Shown in pieces: positions 9,116 to 17,403 of a DNA stretch of 64,000 nucleotides (its first letter is position 1; the number at the start of each line of letters is the position of its first letter). A program made the position numbers and the translations under genes. Under the pieces are notes generated by a model. It saw only the letters and a list, made by a program, of their open reading frames with translations. It searched no databases and was not told the origin of the DNA. This stretch comes from Cupriavidus sp. MP-37 (GTDB lineage: Bacteria; Pseudomonadota; Gammaproteobacteria; Burkholderiales; Burkholderiaceae). The stretch is taken from NCBI RefSeq assembly GCF_020618415.1, contig NZ_CP085344.1, forward strand, positions 3,123,001 to 3,187,000, in the 5' to 3' direction.

Positions 9116-9328
9116 GGCACGTCGAAGCAACGGGGCGCGGCGGCAAGCCGCGAGAATCGCAGCATAACCCGGGGCCGCGCACGTGGCACCCGGCCATCGC
9201 CCAAACAGCGCCCAAACAGAGCGCCCGAACATCGCACAGCTTGCGCGCCCTCGCCCGGCCGCGCGCCGGCGCGGGCCGCGCCCTTGCGCTACCATTGCCC
9301 GTCACGCCTCGACCTTCCCGTTCCCCCG

Positions 9329-10270
9329 ATGCCCGCTCCCCAGATCCTCCAGGTCGGCCCGCTCGCGCCGCAGACCAATGCCACCCTGCAACAACAGTAC
9401 GGCGCCGCCGCGCTGTGGCAGCACGCCGACCCACTGGCCTGGGCGCGCAGCGAAGGGCAGCAGGTGCGCGTGGTGGTGACCTCGGCGCGCCACGGCTGCA
9501 GTGCCGCGCTGATCGATGCGCTGCCGCGCCTGGAAGCCATCGTCAGCTTCGGCGTCGGCTATGACGCGATCGCGCTCGACGCCGCCCGCGCGCGCGGCAT
9601 CCAGGTCAGCAACACCCCCGACGTGCTCAACGACTGCGTCGCCGACCTCGCCTTCGGGCTGCTGCTGGATGCGGCGCGCGGCATCGCCCATGGCGACCGC
9701 TTCGTGCGCGCCGGGCGCTGGCCGCAGGGCGGCTTCCCGCTGACCACGCGCGTCTCCGGCAAGAAGCTGGGCATCGTCGGCCTGGGCCGCATCGGCGAGA
9801 TCGTCGCGCGCCGCGCGCAAGGCTTCGACATGGAGATCGCCTACCACAACCGCCGCCCGCGCGCGGGCGCGCCGTGGCGCTTCGAAGCGGACCTGAAGGC
9901 GCTGGCAACGTGGGCGGATTTCCTGGTGGTGGCCACCGTCGGCGGGCCGTCGACCGCGGGGCTGGTCTCGCGCGAGATCCTCGATGCGCTCGGCCCGCGC
10001 GGCATCCTGGTCAACGTGTCGCGCGGCAGCGTGGTCGACGAGGCCGCGCTGGTCGCGGCGCTGGCCGAAGGCCGCCTTGGCGGCGCGGGGCTCGATGTGT
10101 TCCAGCACGAGCCCAACGTACCGTCGGCGCTGCTGGCGATGGACCATGTCGTGCTGGCGCCGCACGTGGCCAGCGGCACGCATGAAACGCGCGCCGCCAT
10201 GACCGCGCTCACGCTGCAGAACCTGGATGCCTTCCTCGCCGGCGGCAAGGTGCTGACGCCGGTGCTGTAG
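9329..10270 (+). CDS. D-2-hydroxyacid dehydrogenase, NAD(P)-dependent (glyoxylate/hydroxypyruvate reductase-like)
   Basis: A 313-residue oxidoreductase. It contains the nucleotide-binding GLGRIG (151-156), the VNVSRGSVVDE signature with catalytic Arg232, Glu261, and catalytic His279 in APHVASGT. Arg, Glu and His form the standard active site of this family. The cofactor-loop sequence after the second strand (HNRRPR, ~173-178) is basic, which suggests NADPH. Such enzymes often reduce glyoxylate or hydroxypyruvate; the exact substrate is not readable. The ATG at 9329 begins the conserved region. About 210 bases of non-coding sequence separate it from the divergent deoxyribosyltransferase gene. 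Confidence 0.88.
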   Translation: MPAPQILQVGPLAPQTNATLQQQYGAAALWQHADPLAWARSEGQQVRVVVTSARHGCSAALIDALPRLEAIVSFGVGYDAIALDAARARGIQVSNTPDVLNDCVADLAFGLLLDAARGIAHGDRFVRAGRWPQGGFPLTTRVSGKKLGIVGLGRIGEIVARRAQGFDMEIAYHNRRPRAGAPWRFEADLKALATWADFLVVATVGGPSTAGLVSREILDALGPRGILVNVSRGSVVDEAALVAALAEGRLGGAGLDVFQHEPNVPSALLAMDHVVLAPHVASGTHETRAAMTALTLQNLDAFLAGGKVLTPVL

Positions 10271-10340
10271 CGGCCGGCCGGCTGCCTATACTGGATGCAC
10301 CGGCCCCGGCCAATGCCGTGGGCCGGCGTCAGGAGGCATC

Positions 10341-10535
10341 ATGGCACGCAAGTTTATCGATTGCCGCGAAGTCCCGAGCGACACCCACTGCACGGTCGCA
10401 TTGAGCGCCGACAGCGAAGACGAACTGCTCGAGGCCGCGGTCCAGCACGCCGTGGCAGTGCATCAGCATCAGGACACGCCTGAGCTGCGCAGCCAGTTGA
10501 AATCGATGTTCAAGGAAGGCACGCCGCCGGCCTGA
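10341..10535 (+). CDS. DUF1059 small protein
   Basis: A 64-residue protein matching the DUF1059 family: MARKFIDCRE at the start, then acidic helical sequence with several histidines (AVQHAVAVHQHQD). Function is unknown. A very good ribosome-binding site (AGGAGG, 5 bases before ATG) supports translation. It has no membrane segment or signal peptide. It lies between the dehydrogenase and modA, with a strong hairpin directly after it, so it is probably a short transcript of its own or the end of the dehydrogenase message. Confidence 0.85.
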   Translation: MARKFIDCREVPSDTHCTVALSADSEDELLEAAVQHAVAVHQHQDTPELRSQLKSMFKEGTPPA

Positions 10536-10547
10536 AGCCGGGGGCCG

Positions 10548-10571
10548 GCTGGCGCCAGGCCGCGCCAGCCG
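10548..10571 (+). terminator. Strong stem-loop after the DUF1059 gene
   Basis: GGCTGGCGC, six bases, then GCGCCAGCC: a perfect 9-bp GC-rich stem starting 12 bases after the stop codon. No run of T follows, so it may be a weak intrinsic terminator or an mRNA 3'-end stabiliser. Confidence 0.45.
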
Positions 10572-10661
10572 CTTCGCGCGGGGCACATTCGCTGTCCCTG
10601 ATACACCACTTATGTCGGCTGGAATACCCATGGCGCCCGCCATGGCGCATCATTGACGCCG

Positions 10662-10685
10662 CGCTATATACAGACGTATATTGCG
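10662..10685. promoter_or_regulatory. ModE-binding box upstream of modA
   Basis: CGCTATATA, six bases, TATATTGCG. This matches the established E. coli ModE site pattern (CGnTATATA-N6-TATATAnCG) with one deviation, including the spacing. It is 71 bases before the modA start. A modE gene lies 3.5 kb downstream, so molybdate-dependent repression of modABC is the likely reading. Confidence 0.8.
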
Positions 10686-10756
10686 CCTGACCGTCCACCC
10701 CCTCCGGCCTGGCCGCGCCTGCCATGCGGGCCGGTGGCCGCTTCCCGAGGATTCCG

Positions 10757-11527
10757 ATGCCTGCCTTCCGTTCCCGCCGCCGCGGGCTGCTGCTGGCCGC
10801 CGCCGCGGCGCTGGCGCTGGCTGCCCCGCCCGCCTTTGCCGCCGACCTGGTGGTATCCGCCGCCGCCAGCCTGACCAACGCCTTCAAGTCGCTGGCCGAG
10901 TCCTACGAGCGCGCCCACCCCGGCACCCACGTGGTGCTGAACTTCGGCGCCTCCGACGTGCTGATGCAGCAGATCGTCAAGGGCGCGCCGGCCGATGTGT
11001 TCGCCTCGGCCGACCAGGAAGCGATGAACAAGGCCGAGGCCGAAAAGGTGATCGCGCCGGCCTCGCGCCGCAACTTCGCCGCCAACCAGGTGGTGCTGAT
11101 CGTGCCGGCCGACAGCAAGCTGCCGATCGCCTCGCTGCAGGACCTGACGCGCCCGGAGGTCCGGCGCATCGCCTACGGCAACCCGGCCTCGGTGCCGGTG
11201 GGCCGCTACACCCGCGGCGCGCTGGCAGCGGCCGGGCTGTGGGACGCGGTCGCGGCCAAGGGCGTGCCGGCGCAGAACGTGCGCCAGAGCCTGGACTACG
11301 TGGCGCGCGGCGAGGTCGAGGCCGGCTTCGTCTTCGCCACCGACGCCACCGTGATGCCCGACAAGGTCAGGGTCGCGGTGCGCGTGCCCAGCCGTACGCC
11401 GGTGACCTACCCCATCGCCGTCACCAGCCAGGCGCGCCAGCCGCAGGCGGCGGCGCAGTTCGTCGACTATGTCGCCTCGCCGCAAGGCCAGGCGATCTTG
11501 TCGCGCTTCGGCTTCCACAAGCCCTGA
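10757..11527 (+). CDS. modA: Molybdate ABC transporter, periplasmic binding protein
   Basis: A 256-residue exported protein. The N-terminus is a signal peptide (RSRRRG, a hydrophobic core, cleavage after AFA near residue 28). The mature part has the ModA pattern: VSAAASLTNAFK with oxyanion-binding serines, FGASDVLMQQI, GAPADVFASAD and IAYGNPASVPVGRY. It captures molybdate or tungstate in the periplasm for ModBC. The ATG at 10757 follows a GAGG site and gives a proper signal peptide. It is the first gene of modABC and lies behind a ModE box. Confidence 0.93.
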   Translation: MPAFRSRRRGLLLAAAAALALAAPPAFAADLVVSAAASLTNAFKSLAESYERAHPGTHVVLNFGASDVLMQQIVKGAPADVFASADQEAMNKAEAEKVIAPASRRNFAANQVVLIVPADSKLPIASLQDLTRPEVRRIAYGNPASVPVGRYTRGALAAAGLWDAVAAKGVPAQNVRQSLDYVARGEVEAGFVFATDATVMPDKVRVAVRVPSRTPVTYPIAVTSQARQPQAAAQFVDYVASPQGQAILSRFGFHKP

Positions 11528-11546
11528 GGCCGCGCCGGCGCACGCC

Positions 11547-12257
11547 ATGGATGCTGTCTGGGTACCGCTGCTGCTGTCGCTGAAGGTGGCCGGCTGGGCC
11601 ACGGCGCTGAACGCCGTGCTCGGCGTGGGGGCGGCCTGGGCGCTGGCGCGCTGGCGCTCGCCGCTGCGCGACGTGGTCGATGCGGTGCTGACGCTGCCGC
11701 TGGTGCTGCCGCCGACGGTGCTGGGCTATTACCTGCTGGTGCTGGTGGGGCGCCGTGGCGTGTTCGGCGAGTGGCTGGCGCGCCTCGGCATCGAACTGGT
11801 CTTTACCTGGCAGGGCGCGGTGCTGGCTTCGACCATCGTTGCCTTCCCGCTGGTGCTGAAGTCCGCGCGCGCCGCCTTCGAAGGCGTGGACCACCAGCTG
11901 GAAAACGCCGCGCGCGTGCTGGGCGTGCCCGAAGCCGGCATCTTCTTCCGCGTCACGCTGCCGCTGGCGGCGCGCGGCATCATCGCCGGCGTGCTGCTGG
12001 CCTTTGCCCGCGCGCTGGGCGAGTTCGGCGCCACGCTGATGATCGCCGGCAACCTGCCCGGGCGCACGCAGACGCTGTCGGTGGCCATCTATGAGGCGGT
12101 CCAGGCCGGCGACGACAATACCGCCAACCTGCTGGTGCTGGTGACTTCGGTCACCTGCGTGCTGCTGCTGGTGGTTGCCGGACGCCTGGTGCCGGCGGCC
12201 GCGCGCCATCCCGCTGAACTCTACGAACGCAGGCGCTTGCGCCCGCGCGTCCGCTAA
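11547..12257 (+). CDS. modB: Molybdate ABC transporter permease
   Basis: A 236-residue inner-membrane permease with about five or six helices. The conserved loop that contacts the ATPase is seen at about residues 135-170: AARVLGVPEAGIFFRVTLPLAARGIIAG, a typical EAA motif, followed by ARALGEFGATLMIAGNLPGRTQT, a ModB hallmark. It starts 19 bases after the modA stop. The 3' end reads into the stretch just before modC, which starts 22 bases later. Together they form the operon modABC. Confidence 0.94.
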   Translation: MDAVWVPLLLSLKVAGWATALNAVLGVGAAWALARWRSPLRDVVDAVLTLPLVLPPTVLGYYLLVLVGRRGVFGEWLARLGIELVFTWQGAVLASTIVAFPLVLKSARAAFEGVDHQLENAARVLGVPEAGIFFRVTLPLAARGIIAGVLLAFARALGEFGATLMIAGNLPGRTQTLSVAIYEAVQAGDDNTANLLVLVTSVTCVLLLVVAGRLVPAAARHPAELYERRRLRPRVR

Positions 12258-12279
12258 CGCCAGGGCCACGCATATCGCC

Positions 12280-13002
12280 ATGAGCATGCACGTCAGCATC
12301 CGCAAGCAGATGGTCTCGGCCGACCGCCACTTTGCGCTGGATATCGACTTCGATTCGGCCAGCCGGCGCATTGCCCTGTTCGGCCCCTCGGGCGCCGGCA
12401 AGAGCCTGACGCTGCGCGCCATCGCCGGCCTGCTGGCGCCGGACAGCGGCCGCATCGTGCTGAACGGCCGCACCCTGTTCGACGCCGACGCCGGCATCGA
12501 CGTGCGCCCGCAGCAGCGCCGCGTGGCTTATCTGTTCCAGGAGTATGCGCTGTTCCCGCACCTGACCGTGGGCCAGAACATCGGCTTCGGGCTGGCGCGC
12601 GGCTGGCGCAATCCGCGCCGCGGCGCCATGCATCCGCAGGCCCAGCGCTGGATCGATGCCTTCGGCCTGGCCGACATCACCGGCAACTACCCCGCGGAGA
12701 TCTCCGGCGGCCAGAAGCAGCGCGTGGCGCTGGCGCGCGCGCTGGTGGCACAGCCCGACATCGTCTTGCTGGACGAGCCGTTCTCGGCGCTGGACCCCGC
12801 GCTGCGCGCGCGCATGCGCGCGGAGCTGCGCACGCTGCAGGCCAGCCTGGACGTGCCGATGCTGGTGATCTCGCACGACCCCGCCGACGTCGAGGCGCTG
12901 GGCGACCACGTGCTGGAGATCCGCGAAGGCCGCATCTTCGGCAGCGGCACCAGCCGCCACCATGCGCCGGTCTACGCGCCGGTGTCGGCGCGCGTGGCCT
13001 GA
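12280..13002 (+). CDS. modC: Molybdate ABC transporter ATPase, short form
   Basis: A 240-residue ATPase energising ModB. Walker A GPSGAGKS at 35-42, signature ISGGQKQR at 141-148, Walker B LLDEP at 163-167 and the switch His in VISHDPADV are all intact. E. coli ModC is about 350 residues and ends in a Mop (molybdate-binding) domain; here the protein stops soon after the ATPase core, so that regulatory domain is absent. The ATG at 12280 is favoured because it starts the first strand (MSMHVSIRKQM). The 3' end overlaps the convergent CYTH gene by 31 bases. Confidence 0.93.
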   Translation: MSMHVSIRKQMVSADRHFALDIDFDSASRRIALFGPSGAGKSLTLRAIAGLLAPDSGRIVLNGRTLFDADAGIDVRPQQRRVAYLFQEYALFPHLTVGQNIGFGLARGWRNPRRGAMHPQAQRWIDAFGLADITGNYPAEISGGQKQRVALARALVAQPDIVLLDEPFSALDPALRARMRAELRTLQASLDVPMLVISHDPADVEALGDHVLEIREGRIFGSGTSRHHAPVYAPVSARVA

Positions 13003-13511
13003 GCCGCGCGCAGCAGGTCGACGTACGCGCCTTCCACCAGCGCCGACGCAGGGATGCCCAGCCGCGCCAGCAGCGCATGGGCTTCGGCCACACCGTCCGC
13101 CGCGCTTTCCGCATCGGCCAGCACCACTTCCAGTTCCAGGAAATCGCCTAGCGCCTCGACCCGGTCCAGGTGCACGCGCGTGCGTCCCGCCAGGTACAGC
13201 GTGCGCAGCTTGCGCACCCGCCCGCCCTCGCCGTGCGCGGCGGCCAGCGCGGCGCGCAGCGTGCCCGGCGATGGCGTCGGCGACAGGATGTAGAAGCTCT
13301 CTTTCGGGCCGGCCTCGTCGGCGCGCGCATAGAAGATCAGTTCGCCGCGGTCCGGCGCGAACTCGCGCAGCTTGAGGCGGCCGTTGGCGCAGCGGAAGAA
13401 GGTATCGTCCTGGCGGATATGTTCGGGCCCGTGGTCGGCCAGCGCGGCGGCGCGCGGCAACAGCGCCTCGACGCTGTCGATGCGGGCCTTGATCTCGACG
13501 TTTCTCGGCAT
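12972..13511 (-). CDS. CYTH domain protein (class IV adenylate cyclase-like)
   Basis: A 179-residue protein of the CYTH superfamily, which folds into a metal-dependent tunnel that binds triphosphates. It starts with the signature EIKARI (residues 6-11; the family ExExK pattern is only partly kept). Further charged strands follow: RLKLREF, ELIFYARADEAGPKESFY, TRVHLDRVEALGDFLELEV. Known members are class IV adenylate cyclases, thiamine triphosphatases and tripolyphosphatases; the sequence does not tell which. Its stop lies inside the 3' end of modC. An AGGAG site precedes the start. Confidence 0.8.
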   Translation of the reverse strand: MPRNVEIKARIDSVEALLPRAAALADHGPEHIRQDDTFFRCANGRLKLREFAPDRGELIFYARADEAGPKESFYILSPTPSPGTLRAALAAAHGEGGRVRKLRTLYLAGRTRVHLDRVEALGDFLELEVVLADAESAADGVAEAHALLARLGIPASALVEGAYVDLLRAAQATRADTGA

Positions 13512-13526
13512 CCTTGCTCCTGCGGT

Positions 13527-14125
13527 TCAAGCGATCAGCAAACGCGCGGCAATCACCCACATGGTGATGCCGATCACCACTTCCAGCACCTGCCACGCCC
13601 GCGGCCGCGCGAACACGGGCCGCAGCAGCGCCGCGCCGTAGCCCAGCGCAAAAAAGAACAGAAACGACGCGCTCATGGCACCCGCGGCGAATTCACGCGT
13701 GCTGCCCGCGAACTGGGTCGATACCGAACCGATCAGCATCACCGTGTCGAGGTACACATGCGGATTCAGCCAGGTAAAGGCCAGGCACACCGCAAGCGTC
13801 GCCGCCAGCGGCCGCGACGCGACATCGCTGGGGTCCAGCACCGCGTTCGAGCGCCACGCCGCGACGAAGCTGCGCGCGCCATACCAGACCAGGAAAGCGG
13901 CGCCGCCATAGCGCATCGCCTCGCCAGCCACGGCAGCGTGCGGATCATCACGGCAAAGCCGGACACGCCAAGCAGGATCAGCAGCGCATCCGACAGCGCG
14001 CATACCAGGCAGACCCAGAACACATGCTCGCGCCGCAGGCCTTGCCGCAGCACGAACGCATTCTGGGAACCAATCGCAAGAATCAGGGAAAGACCGAGGG
14101 AAAAGCCAGCCAGCGCGGCGTGCAT
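13527..14125 (-). pseudogene. LysE/ArgO-type amino-acid exporter, broken by a single-base frameshift
   Basis: The protein is readable only across two frames. The first part (ATG at 14125, to about 13928) gives a typical start, SLILAIGSQNAFVLRQGLRR, then CALSDALLILLGVSGF. The second, from about 13920 to the stop at 13527, continues GGAAFLVWYGARSF, then LNPHVYLDTVMLIGS and a last helix. Joining them needs one extra base near 13918-13928. The sum (~199 residues, six helices) fits LysE family exporters of basic amino acids. Either a real inactivating deletion or a sequencing error is possible, since both halves are otherwise well conserved. Confidence 0.8.
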
Positions 14126-14176
14126 TGCGGGGAAAACGACATGCTTTGGGGCGGCTATTATTGCACGCCGCAGCCG

Positions 14177-14971
14177 CTACCCGACCACGCCGAGGATCAC
14201 GCTCGAGGCCTTGAATATCGCCACCGCGGCCACGCCGGCCTGCAGCCCCAGCGCCTCGACGCTGCCGTTGGTGACGACGGCCGCCACCGTGCCGCCGCCG
14301 TCGAGTTCGATCACCACCTCGGCATTCACCGCGCCCGGCATCACGCGCGTCACCACGCCCGCCAACTGGTTGCGCGCCGACAGCCGCATGCCCGGCTCGG
14401 GCAGCCCCACCAGCACCGACGACGCCTTGATCAACGCAAAGGCCTCGACGCCCTCGGCCAGCTCCAGCGTCTCGACACTCTCGTGCGTGATGGTGGCGAC
14501 GATGCGCTGGCCGCCGGCCAGTTCCAGCACCACCTCGTCATTGACCGCGCCGCCGCGCACGCTGGCGACGCGCCCGAACAGCTTGTTGCGCGCACTGGTC
14601 TTGATCATCATTCGCCTCATCAGGTGGATATCGTCGGCCACGCCCTCGCCCAGCCGCGACAGCTGCGCGACAAAGCGCCGGTGCTCGTCCTCGAGCGCGC
14701 GATAGGTGCGGATCAGCTGTTCGCCGCGCGTGGTCAGGCGCGTGCCGCCGCCGCCCTTGCCGCCCGCGGCGCGCACCACCAGCGGCTCGCCGGCGCTGTT
14801 GTTCATCGCGTCGATGGCGTCCCACGCCGCCTTGTAGCTGATGCCGACGGCACGCGCGGCGGCCGTGATCGAGCCGTGCGCGCCGATGGCGGCAAGCAGC
14901 GCGATGCGGTCCTTGCCGCCCCAGTCTTGCGAGCCGGAGCGGAACCAGATGGCTCCCTGGAGTTCAAGCAT
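14177..14971 (-). CDS. modE: Molybdate-responsive transcriptional regulator ModE
   Basis: A 264-residue DNA-binding regulator. Residues 1-110 form a LysR-like winged helix-turn-helix (GAHGSITAAARAVGISYKAAWDAIDAMNN, a ModE signature). Residues ~125-190 and ~198-263 are two Mop domains, each starting SARNQL or SARNKL and ending IKASSVLVG or FKASSVILG, which bind molybdate or tungstate. With oxyanion bound, ModE dimers repress modABC; a matching box is present upstream of modA. The gene is transcribed toward the broken lysE-type gene, from which it is separated by 51 bases. Confidence 0.94.
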   Translation of the reverse strand: MLELQGAIWFRSGSQDWGGKDRIALLAAIGAHGSITAAARAVGISYKAAWDAIDAMNNSAGEPLVVRAAGGKGGGGTRLTTRGEQLIRTYRALEDEHRRFVAQLSRLGEGVADDIHLMRRMMIKTSARNKLFGRVASVRGGAVNDEVVLELAGGQRIVATITHESVETLELAEGVEAFALIKASSVLVGLPEPGMRLSARNQLAGVVTRVMPGAVNAEVVIELDGGGTVAAVVTNGSVEALGLQAGVAAVAIFKASSVILGVVG

Positions 14972-15133
14972 GGGGGTCGGGCGCCGCTGGCCGGCACCGC
15001 AATGAAGTCGGAAACGCGCTTATGGTAATCCCGGCCATCCCGTTTGGCGATCCGTCCCGCGGCCCTGAGCCACGCTGGACGCCATGACCCAAGCCCGGTA
15101 CCCTGAACGGTGCGTTGTCCACGGAACATCGTC

Positions 15134-16126
15134 ATGACTGCTGCCTCGTCTGCCACGTCCGCCATGTCCGCACTTGCCGCACACTCCGCGCCGGCGCCGG
15201 ACAAATACGCCACGCTGCTGGCGCGCTGCGCCGGGCTGCCGCCCATCCCGACCGCGGTGGCGCATCCGTGCGATGCCGCCTCGCTGGGCGGCGCGCTGCA
15301 GGCCGCGCAGCTTGGCCTGATCGTGCCGATCCTGGTCGGGCCGGCGGCGCGCATCCGGCAAGTGGCGGCGGAGCACGGCATGGCGCTGGGCGACACCGTC
15401 ATCATCGACACCCCGCACAGCCACGCGTCGGCGGCGCGCGCGGTCGCGGCGGTGCGCGCCGGCGAGGCCGAGCTACTGATGAAAGGCAGCCTGCATACCG
15501 ACGAACTGCTGCACGAGGTCACCGCCTCGGCCAGCGGGCTGCGCACCGGGCGGCGCCTGTCGCACGTGTTCGCTATGGACGTGCCGCGCTACCACAAGCC
15601 GCTGTTCATCACCGACGCCGCGGTCAACATCTTCCCCACGCTGAACGAGAAGGCCGATATCTGCCGCAACGCCATCGACCTGCTGCGCACGCTGGGCATC
15701 GAGCGGCCCAAGGTGGCGATCCTGTCCGCGGTCGAGACCGTCACCGACAAGATCCCTTCGACCATCGACGCCGCCGCGCTGTGCACCATGGCGCGGCGCG
15801 GGCAGATCACCGGCGGCGTGCTCGACGGCCCGCTCGCCTTCGACAACGCCATCAGCCGCGAGGCCGCGATCACCAAGGGCATCGATTCCGACGTCGCCGG
15901 CGATCCCGACATCCTGCTGGTGCCGGACTTGGAAGCCGGCAACATGCTGGCCAAGCAGCTCACCTTCCTGGCCGGGGCCGAAGCCGCCGGCATCGTGCTG
16001 GGCGCGCGCGTGCCCGTGATCCTGACCAGCCGGGCCGACAGCGTGCGCGCGCGCATCGGCAGCTGCGCCATCGCGGTACTGCTGGCCCACGCGCGCCGCG
16101 GCGCCGAAGCCGCGGCGCAGGTCTGA
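15134..16126 (+). CDS. pta: Phosphate acetyltransferase (Pta/Ptb family)
   Basis: A 330-residue protein of the phosphate acetyl/butyryltransferase family, interconverting acetyl-CoA and acetyl phosphate. Visible pieces are GLIVPILVGPAARI, LLMKGSLHTDELLHEV, the conserved FITDAAVNIFPTLNEKADI and GLDGPLAFD-like GVLDGPLAFDNAIS, and LVPDLEAGNMLAKQLTF. The ATG at 15134 precedes the conserved part by about 25 loosely conserved residues. ackA follows 40 bases downstream, making a pta-ackA operon for acetate excretion or assimilation. Activity on longer acyl groups cannot be excluded. Confidence 0.88.
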   Translation: MTAASSATSAMSALAAHSAPAPDKYATLLARCAGLPPIPTAVAHPCDAASLGGALQAAQLGLIVPILVGPAARIRQVAAEHGMALGDTVIIDTPHSHASAARAVAAVRAGEAELLMKGSLHTDELLHEVTASASGLRTGRRLSHVFAMDVPRYHKPLFITDAAVNIFPTLNEKADICRNAIDLLRTLGIERPKVAILSAVETVTDKIPSTIDAAALCTMARRGQITGGVLDGPLAFDNAISREAAITKGIDSDVAGDPDILLVPDLEAGNMLAKQLTFLAGAEAAGIVLGARVPVILTSRADSVRARIGSCAIAVLLAHARRGAEAAAQV

Positions 16127-16166
16127 GCGGGCCGCCACCCGTGCCCTGACAACGGAGCTTTCCAGC

Positions 16167-17402
16167 GTGACCACCCTCCACACCGCCGCGCCCGCCGTCA
16201 TCCTCGTCGTCAACGCGGGCTCGTCCAGCGTCAAGGTCTCGGTCTATGCCGTGCCCGAGGCCGCGCACGGCAATGCCGACATCAACCCGATGCTGAGCGC
16301 GCACGGCCAGATCGAAGGCATCGGCGTTGCGCCGCGGCTGCGCGCCAGCATGGCCGATGGCCGCGTGGTCGCCGACGAGAGCTTTCCGCAGGCGCAGGTG
16401 GCCGACCACGACGCCGCCTTCCGCCTGGTGCGCCTGGTGCTGAGCGTGGGCCTGCGCGACCACCCGCCGGTGGCGATCGGCCATCGCGTGGTGCATGGCG
16501 GGGCCAGCTACGCGCAGGCGGTCTGCATCGACGACGCCGTGCTCGAGCACCTGGAAGCGCTGGTGCCGCTGGCGCCGCTGCACCAGCCGCAGAACCTCAC
16601 CGCGATCCGCGCGGTGCGCCAGGCCATGCCGGAGCTGCTGCAGGTGGCTTGCTTCGACACCGCCTTCCACGCCGGCCACGACGTGCTGGCGCAGCTGATG
16701 GCGCTGCCCTATGCGTATTTCGAGCGCGGCATCCGGCGCTATGGCTTCCACGGCCTGTCGTACGAGTACATCGCGCGCCGGCTGCGCCAGGTCGCGCCCG
16801 ACCTGGCCGAAGGCCGCGTGGTGGTGGCGCACCTGGGCAACGGCGCCAGCCTGTGCGCGCTGCGCGACGGCCGCAGCGTCGACAGCACCATGGGCCTGAC
16901 CGCGCTCGACGGCCTGCCGATGGGCACGCGCTGCGGCGCGCTCGATCCGGGCGCGCTGCTGTGGCTGGCGCAGCAAGGCATGAGCGCCGCCGAGATCCAG
17001 GCGATGCTGTACCAGGAATCCGGCCTGAAGGGACTGTCCGGCGTCAGCAGCGACATGCGCGCGCTGCTGGCCAGCGAGGCGCCGCGGGCGCGGCTGGCGG
17101 TGGACTTCTACGCCTACCGCGCCGCGCAGGAGATCGGCAAGCTCGCCACCACGCTGGGCGGCCTCGACGCGCTGGTGTTTACCGCGGGCATCGGCGCCAA
17201 CTCGCCGCCGGTGCGCGCGCGCATCTGCGAACACCTGGCCGGGCTGTTCGGCATCACGCTCGATGCCGGCGCCAACGGCAACAACAGCCAGCGCATCAGC
17301 CGCGACGACAGCCGCGTGCCGGTGCTGGTGCTGCCGACCGACGAAGAAGGGATGATCGCGCTCAGCACCGCGCGCATCCTGCGCGACAGCGGCAGGCTAT
17401 GA
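16167..17402 (+). CDS. ackA: Acetate kinase
   Basis: A 411-residue kinase of the ASKHA fold that makes acetate and ATP from acetyl phosphate, or the reverse. It has all the family motifs: VVNAGSSSVK near residues 14-23, GHRVVHGG near 108-115, CFDTAFH, RYGFHGLSYEY, HLGNGASLCA and FTAGIGANS. The start is a GTG at 16167 with a GGAG site about 9 bases upstream; no ATG fits the conserved N-terminus. It pairs with pta. The next gene is convergent with one base between the two stop codons. Confidence 0.94.
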   Translation: MTTLHTAAPAVILVVNAGSSSVKVSVYAVPEAAHGNADINPMLSAHGQIEGIGVAPRLRASMADGRVVADESFPQAQVADHDAAFRLVRLVLSVGLRDHPPVAIGHRVVHGGASYAQAVCIDDAVLEHLEALVPLAPLHQPQNLTAIRAVRQAMPELLQVACFDTAFHAGHDVLAQLMALPYAYFERGIRRYGFHGLSYEYIARRLRQVAPDLAEGRVVVAHLGNGASLCALRDGRSVDSTMGLTALDGLPMGTRCGALDPGALLWLAQQGMSAAEIQAMLYQESGLKGLSGVSSDMRALLASEAPRARLAVDFYAYRAAQEIGKLATTLGGLDALVFTAGIGANSPPVRARICEHLAGLFGITLDAGANGNNSQRISRDDSRVPVLVLPTDEEGMIALSTARILRDSGRL

Positions 17403-17403
17403 C

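Noticed and set aside
10629..10644. Small dyad ATGGCG-CC-CGCCAT before modA
   Set aside because: It may form a hairpin, but it has no T-run, no known consensus and lies outside the ModE box.
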